Below, piece by piece: positions 46,002 to 55,122 of a stretch of DNA of 64,000 nt. The notes under the pieces are model-generated. The model saw only the letters and a program-made list of their open reading frames with translations, was not told where the DNA came from and did no database searches. How positions within the stretch are numbered: position 1 is the stretch's first letter; each line of letters begins with the position of its first letter. The DNA comes from Prescottella sp. R16 (GTDB lineage: Bacteria > Actinomycetota > Actinomycetes > Mycobacteriales > Mycobacteriaceae). Location: the NCBI RefSeq assembly GCF_030656875.1, contig NZ_CP130943.1:868001-932000 (forward strand). The letters run 5' to 3'. The translations under genes were made by a program, and so were the position numbers.

Positions 46002-46469
46002 TCAGGCCAGGTTTCGGGTGTTGCCGCGCAGGCGTGCGACCAGTGGGTAGATCTGGCAGCCCAGGCAGACCCCGAAAGCGGCGTTGAGGAGCGCGGCGAA
46101 CAGTGCGAACCCGGTCGCGACGGCCCCGACGAGCCCGGCGCCGGCGAGGAAACCGACGGTGCCGACGGCCGCGAAGACGAGACCGACGAGCTGTGCGAAC
46201 CGCAGCGGTGCGACGGGCTCACGTTCGGTGACCGGCCCCAGCCGTGGGGAGACGACGGCCGCGAACAGTCGGCCGTACGGGCTGCGGCGCGGCCCGGCCA
46301 GGGCGCCGATCGCGAAGACGACGGCCTGCGCGGCCAGCAGGATGCCGGCGACCAGCGGCGACACCGTCGACACGATCAGGACGATCACCAGGACGGCGGT
46401 GGTGACCCAGGCGGCGAAACGTGGACCGCGGACGTCGACCTGCTGTGCGGTGAGGGTGGGAGTGGACAT
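46002..46469 (-). CDS. DUF4395 membrane protein
   Basis: This 155-residue protein has about four membrane helices and the DUF4395 signature FGVCLGCQIYP (CxxC) near residues 132-142, which suggests redox or sulfur chemistry at the membrane. It is encoded first after the polycysteine leader and 55 bp before the rhodanese gene. ATG at 46469 follows GCAGGAGC. The upstream frame extension to 46631 lies antisense to nothing known but overlaps the leader and is not used. Confidence 0.88.
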   Translation of the reverse strand: MSTPTLTAQQVDVRGPRFAAWVTTAVLVIVLIVSTVSPLVAGILLAAQAVVFAIGALAGPRRSPYGRLFAAVVSPRLGPVTEREPVAPLRFAQLVGLVFAAVGTVGFLAGAGLVGAVATGFALFAALLNAAFGVCLGCQIYPLVARLRGNTRNLA

Positions 46470-46605
46470 GCGGAGTGCTCCTGCGGGATACCGAGTGCTG
46501 AGATGCCGGCGCGTGGCGGCGGGCTTTTCGGATGCACCGATCACGGGTGGGTTCGTCGGACAGCGACGACACGCTGGGCCGGAAAGAGGCGTCGACCTGC
46601 CGTGA

Positions 46606-46671
46606 TCAACAGCAGGGACAGCAACAACCACCGAGGCGGCACAGGTCGACTGCGCGGCGTCGGGTGAGCAT
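46606..46671 (-). CDS. Polycysteine leader peptide (cysteine attenuator uORF)
   Basis: ATG at 46671 opens MLTRRRAVDLCRLGGCCCPCC and a TGA at 46606. Six of 21 codons are Cys, five in the last six positions. It lies 136 bp upstream of the DUF4395-rhodanese-sseC genes on the same strand and only 55 bp past the thioredoxin stop. Short upstream ORFs ending in a Cys run are known in mycobacteria to sense cysteine supply through ribosome stalling and to attenuate sulfur operons. A candidate extended -10 (TGTACT) lies about 25 bp upstream, so the message has a very short or no leader. Confidence 0.75.
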   Translation of the reverse strand: MLTRRRAVDLCRLGGCCCPCC

Positions 46672-46726
46672 CAGCTCGTGGTTGGAGTACACGAGGTGCA
46701 GCGTACCCAATTTTTCGCGATGTGGG

Positions 46727-47182
46727 TCACTCGGTTTCGAGGAGTGGGACCAGGGCCGCTTCGAGGTCGGCCGCCGACGGCACCCCGGAGATGCGGAAAC
46801 GTTCGGTCAGATCGCCGTCGAGGATGAACGTGGTGGGAAGCGACAGGACGCCGAGAGTCTTTGCCAGGGCGGGGTTTTCGTCGATGTCGAGTTCGATGTC
46901 GAGAGCGGCCGGACCGTCGGTGCGGGATGCGTCGAGCTTGGCGAGAACGTTCCCGACGACGCGACGGACCGCCGCGCACGGGCCGCACCAGTCGGCGGAG
47001 AAATGGAGGACGACGGGGTGTCCGGTCGCAGTCACCCCGGCCTCGGTGAGGAGCACGGTCCGCTCGTCGCCGGCCGTCGCGGCAGGTTCCGACGCGCGCA
47101 CCCTCCCGGCTCGCGCCCGCAGCGCGAGACCGACGGCGAGGGTGGCGGCGACCGCGATCAGTAGAACGACGACAGCGGTCAT
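46727..47182 (-). CDS. Membrane-anchored thioredoxin-family protein
   Basis: This 151-residue protein has an N-terminal membrane anchor (residues 1-22) and a thioredoxin domain with the active site DWCGPCAAV (Cys66, Cys69) and the cis-proline segment LSLPTTFI. It corresponds in position to the thioredoxin-like Rv0816c. Its start overlaps the lmeA-like gene stop by four bases. It probably works on disulfides near the membrane, as part of the sulfur cluster. Confidence 0.92.
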   Translation of the reverse strand: MTAVVVLLIAVAATLAVGLALRARAGRVRASEPAATAGDERTVLLTEAGVTATGHPVVLHFSADWCGPCAAVRRVVGNVLAKLDASRTDGPAALDIELDIDENPALAKTLGVLSLPTTFILDGDLTERFRISGVPSAADLEAALVPLLETE

Positions 47183-47961
47183 GCGGCCTCCTGGAGACGA
47201 TCGAGATCGATGACGAGATCGTCGCCGATGCCCTCGACGACGATCTGCGATCCCTCGGCGTACACGTCGGTGGGCATGATGCCGAACGGGAGTGCCTGCG
47301 GGTCGATGGTCTTGGTGAACAGGTCGAGCACTCCCTGGCGCAGCGGATTCGGGACGGAGAAGTCCGCCTCGCCCTCGGGGCCGTAGTAGAAGTCGGTGGC
47401 CACGATCATCAACTGCTCACCGCGCAGCACCAGGTCGGCCTGCACGCTCACCGATGTCTGCAGCGGGCCCACCGGGACGGTGCCGGTGAACACGATGCCG
47501 CCGGTGGTCGGCGACCCGGATCCGCCGGATCCTCCGGTGCCGTCCGACTTGTCCGCCGGCGGCGCCGACACCTGCAGATCGGGGATGCCGAGGAATTTCC
47601 CCAGGTCGGTGGCGTCGATCATCATCCGGCCCTCCAGATGGTCGACGGGCACCTGGGACACGGAACCGTCGAGGATCGTGGACGCCGGTACGGACACCCC
47701 GTTCAGGGTCGCCTCGATCGTCACGTCGCCGATCATGTCCCGGTGCACCTGCTGGGCGCGGATCTCGACGTCGTCGTACTTGCCGCGCCACGCCTGGGTG
47801 AGGAACGGGAAGCCGTGGATGGTGACCTCGGGGTCGGCGGTGAGCGAGCCGCCCTCACGTAGCGCCCGGGACACCCGGTACTCGGAGTAGGCGGCGGCGC
47901 CGAAGTCGACGACGACGGCGATTCCGACGAGGCACACCAGCCCGATGATCAGTTTCCGCAC
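47179..47961 (-). CDS. lmeA: LmeA-family phospholipid-binding protein (DUF2993)
   Basis: This 260-residue protein has an N-terminal signal/anchor (KLIIGLVCLVGIAVVVDFG) and a DUF2993 body (TIHGFPFLTQAWRGKYDDVEI and later IVFTGTVPVG). In mycobacteria the homologue LmeA binds phospholipids in the periplasm and supports lipomannan elongation. A Gly/Ser-rich insert lies near residue 152. The GTG at 47961 has no in-frame ATG nearby. It is divergent from glnR and coupled to the thioredoxin gene. Confidence 0.88.
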   Translation of the reverse strand: MRKLIIGLVCLVGIAVVVDFGAAAYSEYRVSRALREGGSLTADPEVTIHGFPFLTQAWRGKYDDVEIRAQQVHRDMIGDVTIEATLNGVSVPASTILDGSVSQVPVDHLEGRMMIDATDLGKFLGIPDLQVSAPPADKSDGTGGSGGSGSPTTGGIVFTGTVPVGPLQTSVSVQADLVLRGEQLMIVATDFYYGPEGEADFSVPNPLRQGVLDLFTKTIDPQALPFGIMPTDVYAEGSQIVVEGIGDDLVIDLDRLQEAA

Positions 47962-48100
47962 AATCCCATTGTTACTGTTCGCCTCGGGTGCCGGTGCGGC
48001 GGTCCGGTGTCGGCTCGCGCTAGTCTGTGCGCGAAAACTTGTCGGACCACTCGGTGTCGGCCCTCCGCCGGCGTTCGCGGCGACAGAGAGGGAGGCCTGA

Positions 48101-48871
48101 GTGGAGCTTCTGCTTCTGACCTCCGACCCCGATCCGGAGACGGTGCTGCCGTCGTTGGCCCTGCTGTCGCACACGGTGCGGCCGGCTCCGGCCGACGTGT
48201 CGTCACTTCTCGAGGCGGGTGCGGCGGACGTCGCGCTCGTCGATGCCCGCACCGATCTGGCCGCGGCGCGCGGCCTGTGCCGGTTGCTGGGGACGACGGG
48301 CTCGGCGATCCCGGTCGTGGCCGTCCTGACCGAGGGCGGACTCGTCGCCGTCAACGCGGAATGGGGTCTCGACGACATCCTGCTCCCGACGACCGGGCCG
48401 GCGGAACTCGATGCGAGACTGCGGTTGCTCGTCGGCCGCAACGGGGGTGTGACCGCGCCCGAAGCGACCGGCAAGATCACGCTCGGTGAGCTGGTGATCG
48501 ACGAGGGGACGTACACCGCACGACTGCGGGGTCGTCCCCTCGATCTGACTTACAAGGAGTTCGAGCTCCTCAAATATCTCGCGCAGCACGCGGGCCGGGT
48601 GTTCACCCGCGCGCAGTTGCTGCAGGAGGTGTGGGGGTACGACTTCTTCGGCGGCACCCGCACCGTCGACGTCCATGTCCGACGGCTGCGTGCCAAACTC
48701 GGCTCGGACTACGAGTCCCTCATCGGGACCGTCCGCAACGTCGGCTACAAGGCGGTGCGTCCGCCGTCCCGGCCCGGCCCGGCGCCGACCGACCCGGCCC
48801 CCGACGACGATCCGGCTCCGGACGGACCGGACTCCAGCCCTGCCCCTACCCAAGGATCGGCATATCGATGA
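48101..48871 (+). CDS. glnR: OmpR-family regulator GlnR
   Basis: This 256-residue orphan response-regulator-like protein has an N-terminal receiver domain (residues 1-120, Asp in VALVDAR near 47) and a C-terminal winged helix (residues 128-228: [17 protein letters not shown], then [16 protein letters not shown]). The order lmeA-glnR-mshD matches M. tuberculosis. GlnR controls nitrogen assimilation genes in actinobacteria. A Pro/Asp-rich tail of about 30 residues is extra. The stop overlaps the mshD start (ATGA). Confidence 0.92.
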   Translation: MELLLLTSDPDPETVLPSLALLSHTVRPAPADVSSLLEAGAADVALVDARTDLAAARGLCRLLGTTGSAIPVVAVLTEGGLVAVNAEWGLDDILLPTTGPAELDARLRLLVGRNGGVTAPEATGKITLGELVIDEGTYTARLRGRPLDLTYKEFELLKYLAQHAGRVFTRAQLLQEVWGYDFFGGTRTVDVHVRRLRAKLGSDYESLIGTVRNVGYKAVRPPSRPGPAPTDPAPDDDPAPDGPDSSPAPTQGSAYR

Positions 48872-49782
48872 ACACTCTGCAGCTCGACTGGATCGATTCA
48901 CCGCCGGCCGCGGAGATCCGGGACCTCGTCGCCCGCGCCACGACGGCCGACGGCACCGCGCCCGTGTCGGAGCAGGCGCTGCACGCACTCACCGGCCCCG
49001 GTGCGGCCCGGCACCTGACGGCGACGGTCGACGGCCGCGTCGTCGGTTACGCGCAGCTCGAGCCCGGGCACGGGGACCATCCGGCGATGGCGGAGGTCGT
49101 CGTCGATCCCGACGGCCGCGGGGCCGGGACCGGGCGCCGGCTCGTCGCGGAGGCGCTGCGTTCCGGAGGGGCGGGCACCCGGGTGTGGGCGCACGGCAAC
49201 CTGCCGGCCGCCGTCGCCGTCGCCGGCCGGCTCGACCTGATCGGGGCGCGGGAACTGCTGCAGCTGCGCCGGTCGCTGACCGAGCCGCTGCCCGACGTCG
49301 TCGTGCCGGACGATGTCACGCTGCGCACGTACCGGGGCCCGGAGGACGACGCGGAGCTCCTGCGGGTCAATGCCGCCGCGTTCGCGTGGCATCCGGAGCA
49401 GGGCACGTGGACGCAGCGCGACATCGACGAACGCCGCAGCGAACCGTGGTTCGATCCTGCCGGACTGTTCCTGGCGTTCCCCGCAGAGCACGGCGACGGC
49501 GCCCCGGACCGTCTGCTGGGCTTCCACTGGACCAAGGTGCACGCGCCGGAGAACGACACCCCCGCACTCGGGGAGGTGTACGTCGTCGGAATCGACCCCG
49601 ACGCGCAGGGCCGCGGCCTGGGCCGGGTGCTCACGCTGGCGGGCCTGCACCATCTGCGGGCCCGCGGTCTCGGCACCGTCCTGCTGTACGTCGAAGGGGA
49701 CAACACCGCAGCTCTGCACACGTACGAGCGGCTCGGATTCGAGCGGTTCCACGTCGACGTCGCGTACACCGCGCGGGGCTGA
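48868..49782 (+). CDS. mshD: Mycothiol synthase (tandem GNAT acetyltransferase)
   Basis: This 304-residue enzyme has two GNAT domains and acetylates Cys-GlcN-Ins to mycothiol with acetyl-CoA, the last step of mycothiol synthesis. The C-terminal acetyl-CoA loop [20 protein letters not shown] and [20 protein letters not shown] are conserved. The ATG overlaps the glnR stop by four bases. Its presence shows the organism uses mycothiol instead of glutathione. Confidence 0.95.
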   Translation: MNTLQLDWIDSPPAAEIRDLVARATTADGTAPVSEQALHALTGPGAARHLTATVDGRVVGYAQLEPGHGDHPAMAEVVVDPDGRGAGTGRRLVAEALRSGGAGTRVWAHGNLPAAVAVAGRLDLIGARELLQLRRSLTEPLPDVVVPDDVTLRTYRGPEDDAELLRVNAAAFAWHPEQGTWTQRDIDERRSEPWFDPAGLFLAFPAEHGDGAPDRLLGFHWTKVHAPENDTPALGEVYVVGIDPDAQGRGLGRVLTLAGLHHLRARGLGTVLLYVEGDNTAALHTYERLGFERFHVDVAYTARG

Positions 49783-49835
49783 TCTTCCGCACGAATCCGG
49801 CGTGTGACGAAGTTCTCGGGCAGATTCCGGCGGGA

Positions 49836-49853
49836 GTTCACCTTCCGTTCACC
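49836..49853 (+). promoter_or_regulatory. PHO box upstream of pstS
   Basis: Two direct GTTCACC heptamers (49836-49842 and 49847-49853) with 11-bp periodicity match the PhoP/RegX3-type PHO box of actinobacteria. They lie 142 bp before the pstS GTG, so phosphate-starvation control is expected. Confidence 0.75.
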
Positions 49854-49994
49854 GAACCGGGTCCCGATGGCTACCGGGCACCCTTACCTTTCTGGCCTGG
49901 GTGGCGGATCGCCACCCGGTGCGGTCCCGTGCGGACCGACATCTTCCACGCCGCCCGACGACGGGCGGAACGCCAGGACAGCGGAGGATCCAGG

Positions 49995-51122
49995 GTGAAG
50001 CTCGAGCGTAACGGCGCAGTGTTCGGAGCAGTGGTGTTCGGTGCTGTCGCGGCCATGACGCTGACGGCGTGCGGCAGCGACAACAACGCCGCCTCCTCGA
50101 CGGTCGACACGTCCGCGTCCACGGCACTGTGTGACGGCAAGGACAAGCTGTCCGGGGCCGGGTCGTCGGCGCAGAAGAACGCGATGGACGAGTTCACCTC
50201 CACCTACATCGCGGCCTGCCAGAACAAGGGCAAGTCCGTCAACGTCGCCTACAACCCGAGCGGTTCCGGCGACGGCCGCACCCAGTTCATTGCGAACCAG
50301 ATCGACTTCGCGGGCTCGGACTCGGCGATCAAGGGGGAGCAGGCCGAGCAGGCCAAGCAGCGCTGCAACGGCAACGACGCGTGGAACCTGCCGCTCGTGT
50401 TCGGCCCGGTCGCGCTCGCCTACAACCTCGACGGCGTCGACGACCTGGTCCTCAGCGGCGAGGTCGTCGCCAAGATCTTCAACGGCACCGTCACCACGTG
50501 GAACGATCCGGCGATCGCCGCCCTCAACTCGGGCACCGAGCTCCCGGACGAGAAGATCAACCCGATCTTCCGCTCCGACTCCTCGGGCACCAGCGACAAC
50601 TTCCAGCAGTACCTCGAGGCGTCGTCCAAGGGCGCCTGGACGGTCGGCGCGGGCTCCGACTTCAAGGGTGGCGTCGGTGAGGGTGCCAAGGGTTCGGCGG
50701 GTGTCGCGCAGGCCGTCGCGTCGGCTCCCGGATCGATCACGTACGTCGAGAAGTCGTTCGCGGATCAGCAGAAGCTGGCGATCGCGCAGATCGACAACGG
50801 CTCCGGCCCGGTGGAGCTGACGCAGGACACCGCCGGCAAGGCGATCGCGAACGCCGCGTTCAAGGGTTCGGGCACCGGTGACCTCACCCTCGACCTGAAG
50901 TCGATCTACGGCAGCACCGAGGCCGGCACCTACCCGCTGATCCTGGCCACCTACGAGATCGTGTGCTCGGCCGGGTACCCCGCGGACACCTCCGCCGCCG
51001 TGAAGTCGTTCCTGACGAGTGCCGCGAACGAGGGCCAGCAGACGCTCGCCGACCAGGGCTACGTCCCGCTGCCGGAGTCGTTCCGCGCCAAGATCAACGA
51101 GTCGATCGCGGCCATCGGCTGA
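49995..51122 (+). CDS. pstS: Phosphate ABC transporter substrate-binding lipoprotein PstS
   Basis: This 375-residue phosphate-binding lipoprotein has a signal peptide ending in LTAC with Cys26 lipidated. Phosphate-binding elements are GAGSSAQ, NPSGSGDGR, DFAGSDSAI and SDSSGTSDNF. The GTG at 49995 follows GGAGGATCC. It heads the pstSCAB operon and is preceded by a PHO box. Confidence 0.96.
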   Translation: MKLERNGAVFGAVVFGAVAAMTLTACGSDNNAASSTVDTSASTALCDGKDKLSGAGSSAQKNAMDEFTSTYIAACQNKGKSVNVAYNPSGSGDGRTQFIANQIDFAGSDSAIKGEQAEQAKQRCNGNDAWNLPLVFGPVALAYNLDGVDDLVLSGEVVAKIFNGTVTTWNDPAIAALNSGTELPDEKINPIFRSDSSGTSDNFQQYLEASSKGAWTVGAGSDFKGGVGEGAKGSAGVAQAVASAPGSITYVEKSFADQQKLAIAQIDNGSGPVELTQDTAGKAIANAAFKGSGTGDLTLDLKSIYGSTEAGTYPLILATYEIVCSAGYPADTSAAVKSFLTSAANEGQQTLADQGYVPLPESFRAKINESIAAIG

Positions 51123-51179
51123 TCGGGACGCACCGCATCCGGACTGCCCATCTATATTCGACGGAGAATGTGAGCGCAG

Positions 51180-52232
51180 ATGACTGACGCGAGCACACGG
51201 TCAACACCACGCGCCTCCGGCCCCGCGGACGGCGGGGCCGGGGTGGGCGGTCCGAACGGTACCCCGGAGGCCCCGATCACTTCCTCACCGGAAACGAAGA
51301 ACAAGGCTGTCACCCGGCCCGGAGACCGGATCTTCGGTTCCTTCGCCTCGGGTTCGGCAGTTTTCATCACACTCCTCGTCGCGGCCGTCGGCATCTTCCT
51401 GATCTGGCGGGCGGTGCCCGCGTTGCAGCGCAACGAGGTCAACTTCCTCACCAGCCGGGTATGGGACACGGTCGACATCGACGCGATGGCGTTCGGTGTG
51501 CTCGACCTGTTCATCACCACCGTCAAGGTGTCGGTGTTCGCACTGATCCTGGCGATGCCGATCGCACTCGGCATCGCGATCTTCCTCACCGAATACGCGC
51601 CGAAACGCCTCGCCGGCCCCCTCGCGTACATGATCGACCTGCTGGCGGCGGTGCCGTCGATCGTCTACGGCCTGTGGGGGCTGCTGGTGTTCGCGCCGGC
51701 CGTCGCACCGGTCGCGATGTGGCTCAACGAGCACCTCGGCTGGATCCCGTTCTTCGCGGACGGCACCGGCTCGATCCGCGGCGGCGGCACCGTCTTCACC
51801 GCCGGCATCGTGCTCGCGGTGATGATCCTGCCGGTCATCACGGCCGTGACCCGCGAGGTGTTCGCCCAGACCCCCAAGGCGCACATCGAGGCGGCCCTCG
51901 CGCTCGGCGCGACCCGGTGGGAAGTGGTGCGCACCACCGTCATCCCGTTCGGCAAGTCCGGCTACATCAGCGGATCCATGCTCGGCCTGGGCCGCGCCCT
52001 CGGCGAGACCATGGCCCTCTACATGATCCTGCGGACCACGTCCGCGCCGGCATCGTGGCTCGGCCTCAACGACTCCGGCTCGACGATCGCGTCCAAGATC
52101 GCGCTCGGATACGCCGAGTTCAACAACGACATCCAGGCGGGCGCCTACATCGCCGCCGGCCTCGTCCTCTTCGTGCTCACCTTCGTGGTCAACGCGGCCG
52201 CACGCGCCGTGATCTCCGGAAAGCGGGACTGA
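51180..52232 (+). CDS. pstC: Phosphate ABC transporter permease PstC
   Basis: This 350-residue permease has a polar N-terminus of about 60 residues, six or more membrane helices and the EAA loop EAALALGATRWEVVRTTVIPF. LGRALGETMALYMIL is typical of PstC. It follows pstS after 57 bp and precedes pstA by 3 bp. It forms the phosphate channel with PstA. Confidence 0.96.
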   Translation: MTDASTRSTPRASGPADGGAGVGGPNGTPEAPITSSPETKNKAVTRPGDRIFGSFASGSAVFITLLVAAVGIFLIWRAVPALQRNEVNFLTSRVWDTVDIDAMAFGVLDLFITTVKVSVFALILAMPIALGIAIFLTEYAPKRLAGPLAYMIDLLAAVPSIVYGLWGLLVFAPAVAPVAMWLNEHLGWIPFFADGTGSIRGGGTVFTAGIVLAVMILPVITAVTREVFAQTPKAHIEAALALGATRWEVVRTTVIPFGKSGYISGSMLGLGRALGETMALYMILRTTSAPASWLGLNDSGSTIASKIALGYAEFNNDIQAGAYIAAGLVLFVLTFVVNAAARAVISGKRD

Positions 52233-52235
52233 CCG

Positions 52236-53141
52236 ATGACCAGCGTTCTCGACAAGCCGATCAAGGCACCCGCCTTCCAAGGGGTGGGCCTGCGCCGCCG
52301 CATCACCGATCACACCGCCACCGTGCTGGTCACCCTGTCCGTGCTGATCGCGCTCGTGCCGCTCGTGTGGGTGCTGTGGACGGTGATCGTCAAGGGCCTG
52401 CCGGCCGTCACGTCGCAGACGTGGTTCACGCACTCGTTCAGCGGCCTGTCCGCGTCCGCACAGGGCGGCGGCATCTACCACGCTCTCGTCGGCACTCTCC
52501 TGCAAGGCCTGTTCTGCGCGATCCTGGCGGTGCCGCTCGGCCTGTTCGTCGCCGTCTACCTCGTCGAATACGCGGGTACCTCGAAGCTCGGCAAGCTCAC
52601 GACGTTCATGGTCGACATCCTCTCGGGCATCCCGTCGATCGTCGCCGCCCTGTTCATCTACGCGCTGTGGGTCGCCACGTTCGGCTTCCCCAAGTCGGCG
52701 CTGGCCGTGTCGCTCGCCCTGGTGCTGCTGATGGTCCCGGTCGTGGTCCGCAGCACCGAGGAAATGCTGCGGATCGTGCCGAACGACCTGCGGGAGGCGT
52801 CGTACGCGCTGGGCGTCCCCAAATGGAAGACGATCATGCGGATCGTCGTCCCGACCGCGCTGCCCGGCACCATCACCGGCGTCATGCTCGCCCTCGCCCG
52901 CGTCCTCGGCGAGAGCGCGCCGCTGCTGATCCTGGTCGGCTACGCACCGTTCATCAACTTCAACCTGTTCGGCGGCGAGATGGGCACCCTGCCCGGCGTG
53001 ATGGTCGCCGAGATGAACAACCCGACCGACGCCGGCTCCAACCGGATCTGGGGTGCCGCACTGACCCTGATCCTCGTCATCGCGATCCTCAACGTCGTCG
53101 CCAAGGTGATCGGCCGCTTCACCGCCGTCCGCGGCAAGTGA
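52236..53141 (+). CDS. pstA: Phosphate ABC transporter permease PstA
   Basis: This 301-residue permease has six membrane helices, the segment DILSGIPSIVAALFIY, the EAA loop EASYALGVPKWKTIMRIVVPT and ALARVLGESAPLLI, all typical of PstA. It begins 3 bp after pstC. A tiny open frame overlaps its stop and fills the gap to pstB. Confidence 0.96.
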   Translation: MTSVLDKPIKAPAFQGVGLRRRITDHTATVLVTLSVLIALVPLVWVLWTVIVKGLPAVTSQTWFTHSFSGLSASAQGGGIYHALVGTLLQGLFCAILAVPLGLFVAVYLVEYAGTSKLGKLTTFMVDILSGIPSIVAALFIYALWVATFGFPKSALAVSLALVLLMVPVVVRSTEEMLRIVPNDLREASYALGVPKWKTIMRIVVPTALPGTITGVMLALARVLGESAPLLILVGYAPFINFNLFGGEMGTLPGVMVAEMNNPTDAGSNRIWGAALTLILVIAILNVVAKVIGRFTAVRGK

Positions 53142-53236
53142 GCACCGGTTTCGTGACGGACACCGCGATCACCGCCACCACCGAACCTCGTCAGTACATA
53201 CTCGAGCAGAAGCTCACACCAGTAGGGAGCCGATGA

Positions 53237-54013
53237 ATGGCCAAGCGTCTGGATCTCAAGGACGTCAACATCTACTACGGCAAGTTCCATGCCGTCGCCG
53301 ATGTGGGGCTGTCGGTACCGCCGCGCAGCGTCACCGCGTTCATCGGCCCGTCCGGCTGCGGCAAGTCGACGGTGCTGCGCTCCCTCAACCGCATGCACGA
53401 GGTGACGCCCGGCGCCCGCGTCGAGGGCTCCGTCCTTCTCGACGGTGAGGACATCTACGGTTCCACCGTCGACCCCGTCGGTGTCCGCAAGACCATCGGC
53501 ATGGTGTTCCAGCGGCCCAACCCGTTCCCCACCATGTCGATCCGCGACAACGTCGTCGCCGGCCTCAAGTTGCAGGGCGTGCGGAACAAGAAGGAACTCG
53601 ACGAGGTCGCCGAGAAGTCGCTGCGCGGCGCCAACCTGTGGAACGAGGTCAAGGACCGGCTCGACAAGCCCGGCGGTGGCCTGTCCGGTGGACAGCAGCA
53701 GCGTCTGTGCATCGCCCGCGCGATCGCCGTCTCCCCGGACGTGCTGCTCATGGACGAGCCCTGCTCGGCACTCGACCCGATCTCGACGCTCGCGATCGAG
53801 GACCTCATCACCGAACTCAAGCAGGACTTCACGATCGTCATCGTCACCCACAACATGCAGCAGGCCGCCCGCGTGAGCGACCAGACCGCATTCTTCAACC
53901 TCGAGGCCACCGGCAAGCCGGGCAAACTCATCGAGATCGACGACACCGAGAAGATCTTCTCCAACCCCACCCAGAAGGCCACCGAGGACTACATCTCGGG
54001 CCGCTTCGGCTGA
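53237..54013 (+). CDS. pstB: Phosphate ABC transporter ATP-binding protein PstB
   Basis: This 258-residue ATPase has Walker [10 protein letters not shown], signature LSGGQQQR, Walker [12 protein letters not shown] and H-loop VTHNMQQA, the specific PstB variants. Length is standard. It ends the pst operon; phoU follows about 1.1 kb away on the opposite strand. Confidence 0.97.
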   Translation: MAKRLDLKDVNIYYGKFHAVADVGLSVPPRSVTAFIGPSGCGKSTVLRSLNRMHEVTPGARVEGSVLLDGEDIYGSTVDPVGVRKTIGMVFQRPNPFPTMSIRDNVVAGLKLQGVRNKKELDEVAEKSLRGANLWNEVKDRLDKPGGGLSGGQQQRLCIARAIAVSPDVLLMDEPCSALDPISTLAIEDLITELKQDFTIVIVTHNMQQAARVSDQTAFFNLEATGKPGKLIEIDDTEKIFSNPTQKATEDYISGRFG

Positions 54014-54044
54014 GCCTCGCGGCTGCACCCGAGGGGCGGTCCGG

Positions 54045-55028
54045 TCACGAACCGTCGGTGCTCAGGCCGACGTCGGCCACCAGGCCGTGATGATCGGATC
54101 CGGCGATGTCGATGCGTTCGAGGCTCGTCACCACCGCCCCCTTCGTGACGACGCGGTCGATGCCGGTGACAGCGGGATACCACCGGGACGCCGGCATGGT
54201 CGGCACCAGCCCGGCACCCACCTGATCGGCGGCGTCGGCATAGCCGTCGGTGAGCAGCGCCCGGTACTGCGGCTGGGTGTAGTCGGCGTTGAAGTCGCCG
54301 CTGACGACGACGTTGTCGCGCCCCGCGACGGCGAGCATCTCGTCGTGGATGCCGCGCAGCTCCGCCGCCCACAGCTGCGCCGGGAACAGGTAGGCCGGTG
54401 CCGGGTGAACCATCAACAGTGCCAGCGGTTCCCGCAGCCCCACCTCTATGTCGGCGGCGAGGTTGGCGGAGAGGAAGCCCGGCAGGTTGCGTGTGTTCGC
54501 CAACGGGAACCGGCTGTAGATCCCGCCGCCCTGTCCACCCGGCCCGTACGACACCACGAACCGATGCGGAAGCACGTCGTCCAGACCGGCGACGTCCAGC
54601 GCCTCGATCGATTCGTCGGTCAGTTCCTGCACGGTCAGGACGTCCACGCCGCGATCCCGGACCGTGTGGACGAGCGCTTCCGGATCGGCCTGCCCCACTT
54701 TGACGTTGGCCTGCATCACGCGAACGGTCGGGCCGGTGGCAGTGGGGGAGATGCCGCCGGCACCCGGGAGGTACAGCGGGGCGAGCAGCCACACGCCCAG
54801 CGTGCAGACCACGAGACACGCGGCGGCCGCGAGCCAGCGGCGGCCGAGCGTGGCGACGACGGCGCCGAAGAGTGCCATCAGGAGCAGCGACGGCGTCCGG
54901 CCGGCCAGCAGGACGACGAACCGGTTCTCCACGGGGACGGTCGATGCGAGCAGTCCCGCCGCCCCGTACAGCGCGCACAGGGCGCCGACCGTTCCGGTGG
55001 CTCGTCCGATGTGTCGCGGCAGGTGCAC
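54045..55028 (-). CDS. Membrane-anchored endonuclease/exonuclease/phosphatase-family protein
   Basis: This 327-residue protein has three N-terminal hydrophobic helices (residues 8-85) and an EEP domain with VMQANVKVGQ, DVLTVQELTDES (catalytic Glu), VVSGDFNADY and GSDHHGLVADV. These motifs define the DNase I/inositol-phosphatase fold. The catalytic domain probably faces outside. Proximity to the pst and phoU genes suggests phosphate release from an extracellular ester, an inference. It is convergent with pstB. Confidence 0.85.
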   Translation of the reverse strand: MHLPRHIGRATGTVGALCALYGAAGLLASTVPVENRFVVLLAGRTPSLLLMALFGAVVATLGRRWLAAAACLVVCTLGVWLLAPLYLPGAGGISPTATGPTVRVMQANVKVGQADPEALVHTVRDRGVDVLTVQELTDESIEALDVAGLDDVLPHRFVVSYGPGGQGGGIYSRFPLANTRNLPGFLSANLAADIEVGLREPLALLMVHPAPAYLFPAQLWAAELRGIHDEMLAVAGRDNVVVSGDFNADYTQPQYRALLTDGYADAADQVGAGLVPTMPASRWYPAVTGIDRVVTKGAVVTSLERIDIAGSDHHGLVADVGLSTDGS

Positions 55029-55076
55029 GTGTCGATCATGCCCGCGGTCGGCTCTCGTGCGGTGCGGCCGGGAGAC

Positions 55077-55112
55077 GCGAAACGCCCGCCGGATGTCCGG
55101 CGGGCGTTTCGC
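55077..55112 (-). terminator. Terminator of phoU
   Basis: A perfect 17-bp stem (55077-55093 with 55096-55112, GCGAAACGCCCGCCGGA and complement) around TG lies 10 bp past the phoU stop. It lies in the gap upstream of the EEP gene. Confidence 0.85.
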
Positions 55113-55122
55113 TGCGGTCTCG

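Noticed and set aside
46470..46631. N-terminal extension of the DUF4395 frame
   Set aside because: It overlaps the polycysteine leader in another frame and is not hydrophobic; ATG at 46469 has a good ribosome binding site and the family start.
53233..53448. Alternative ATG just upstream of pstB
   Set aside because: It opens a different frame that is a shadow of pstB; the Walker motifs are in the frame starting at 53237.
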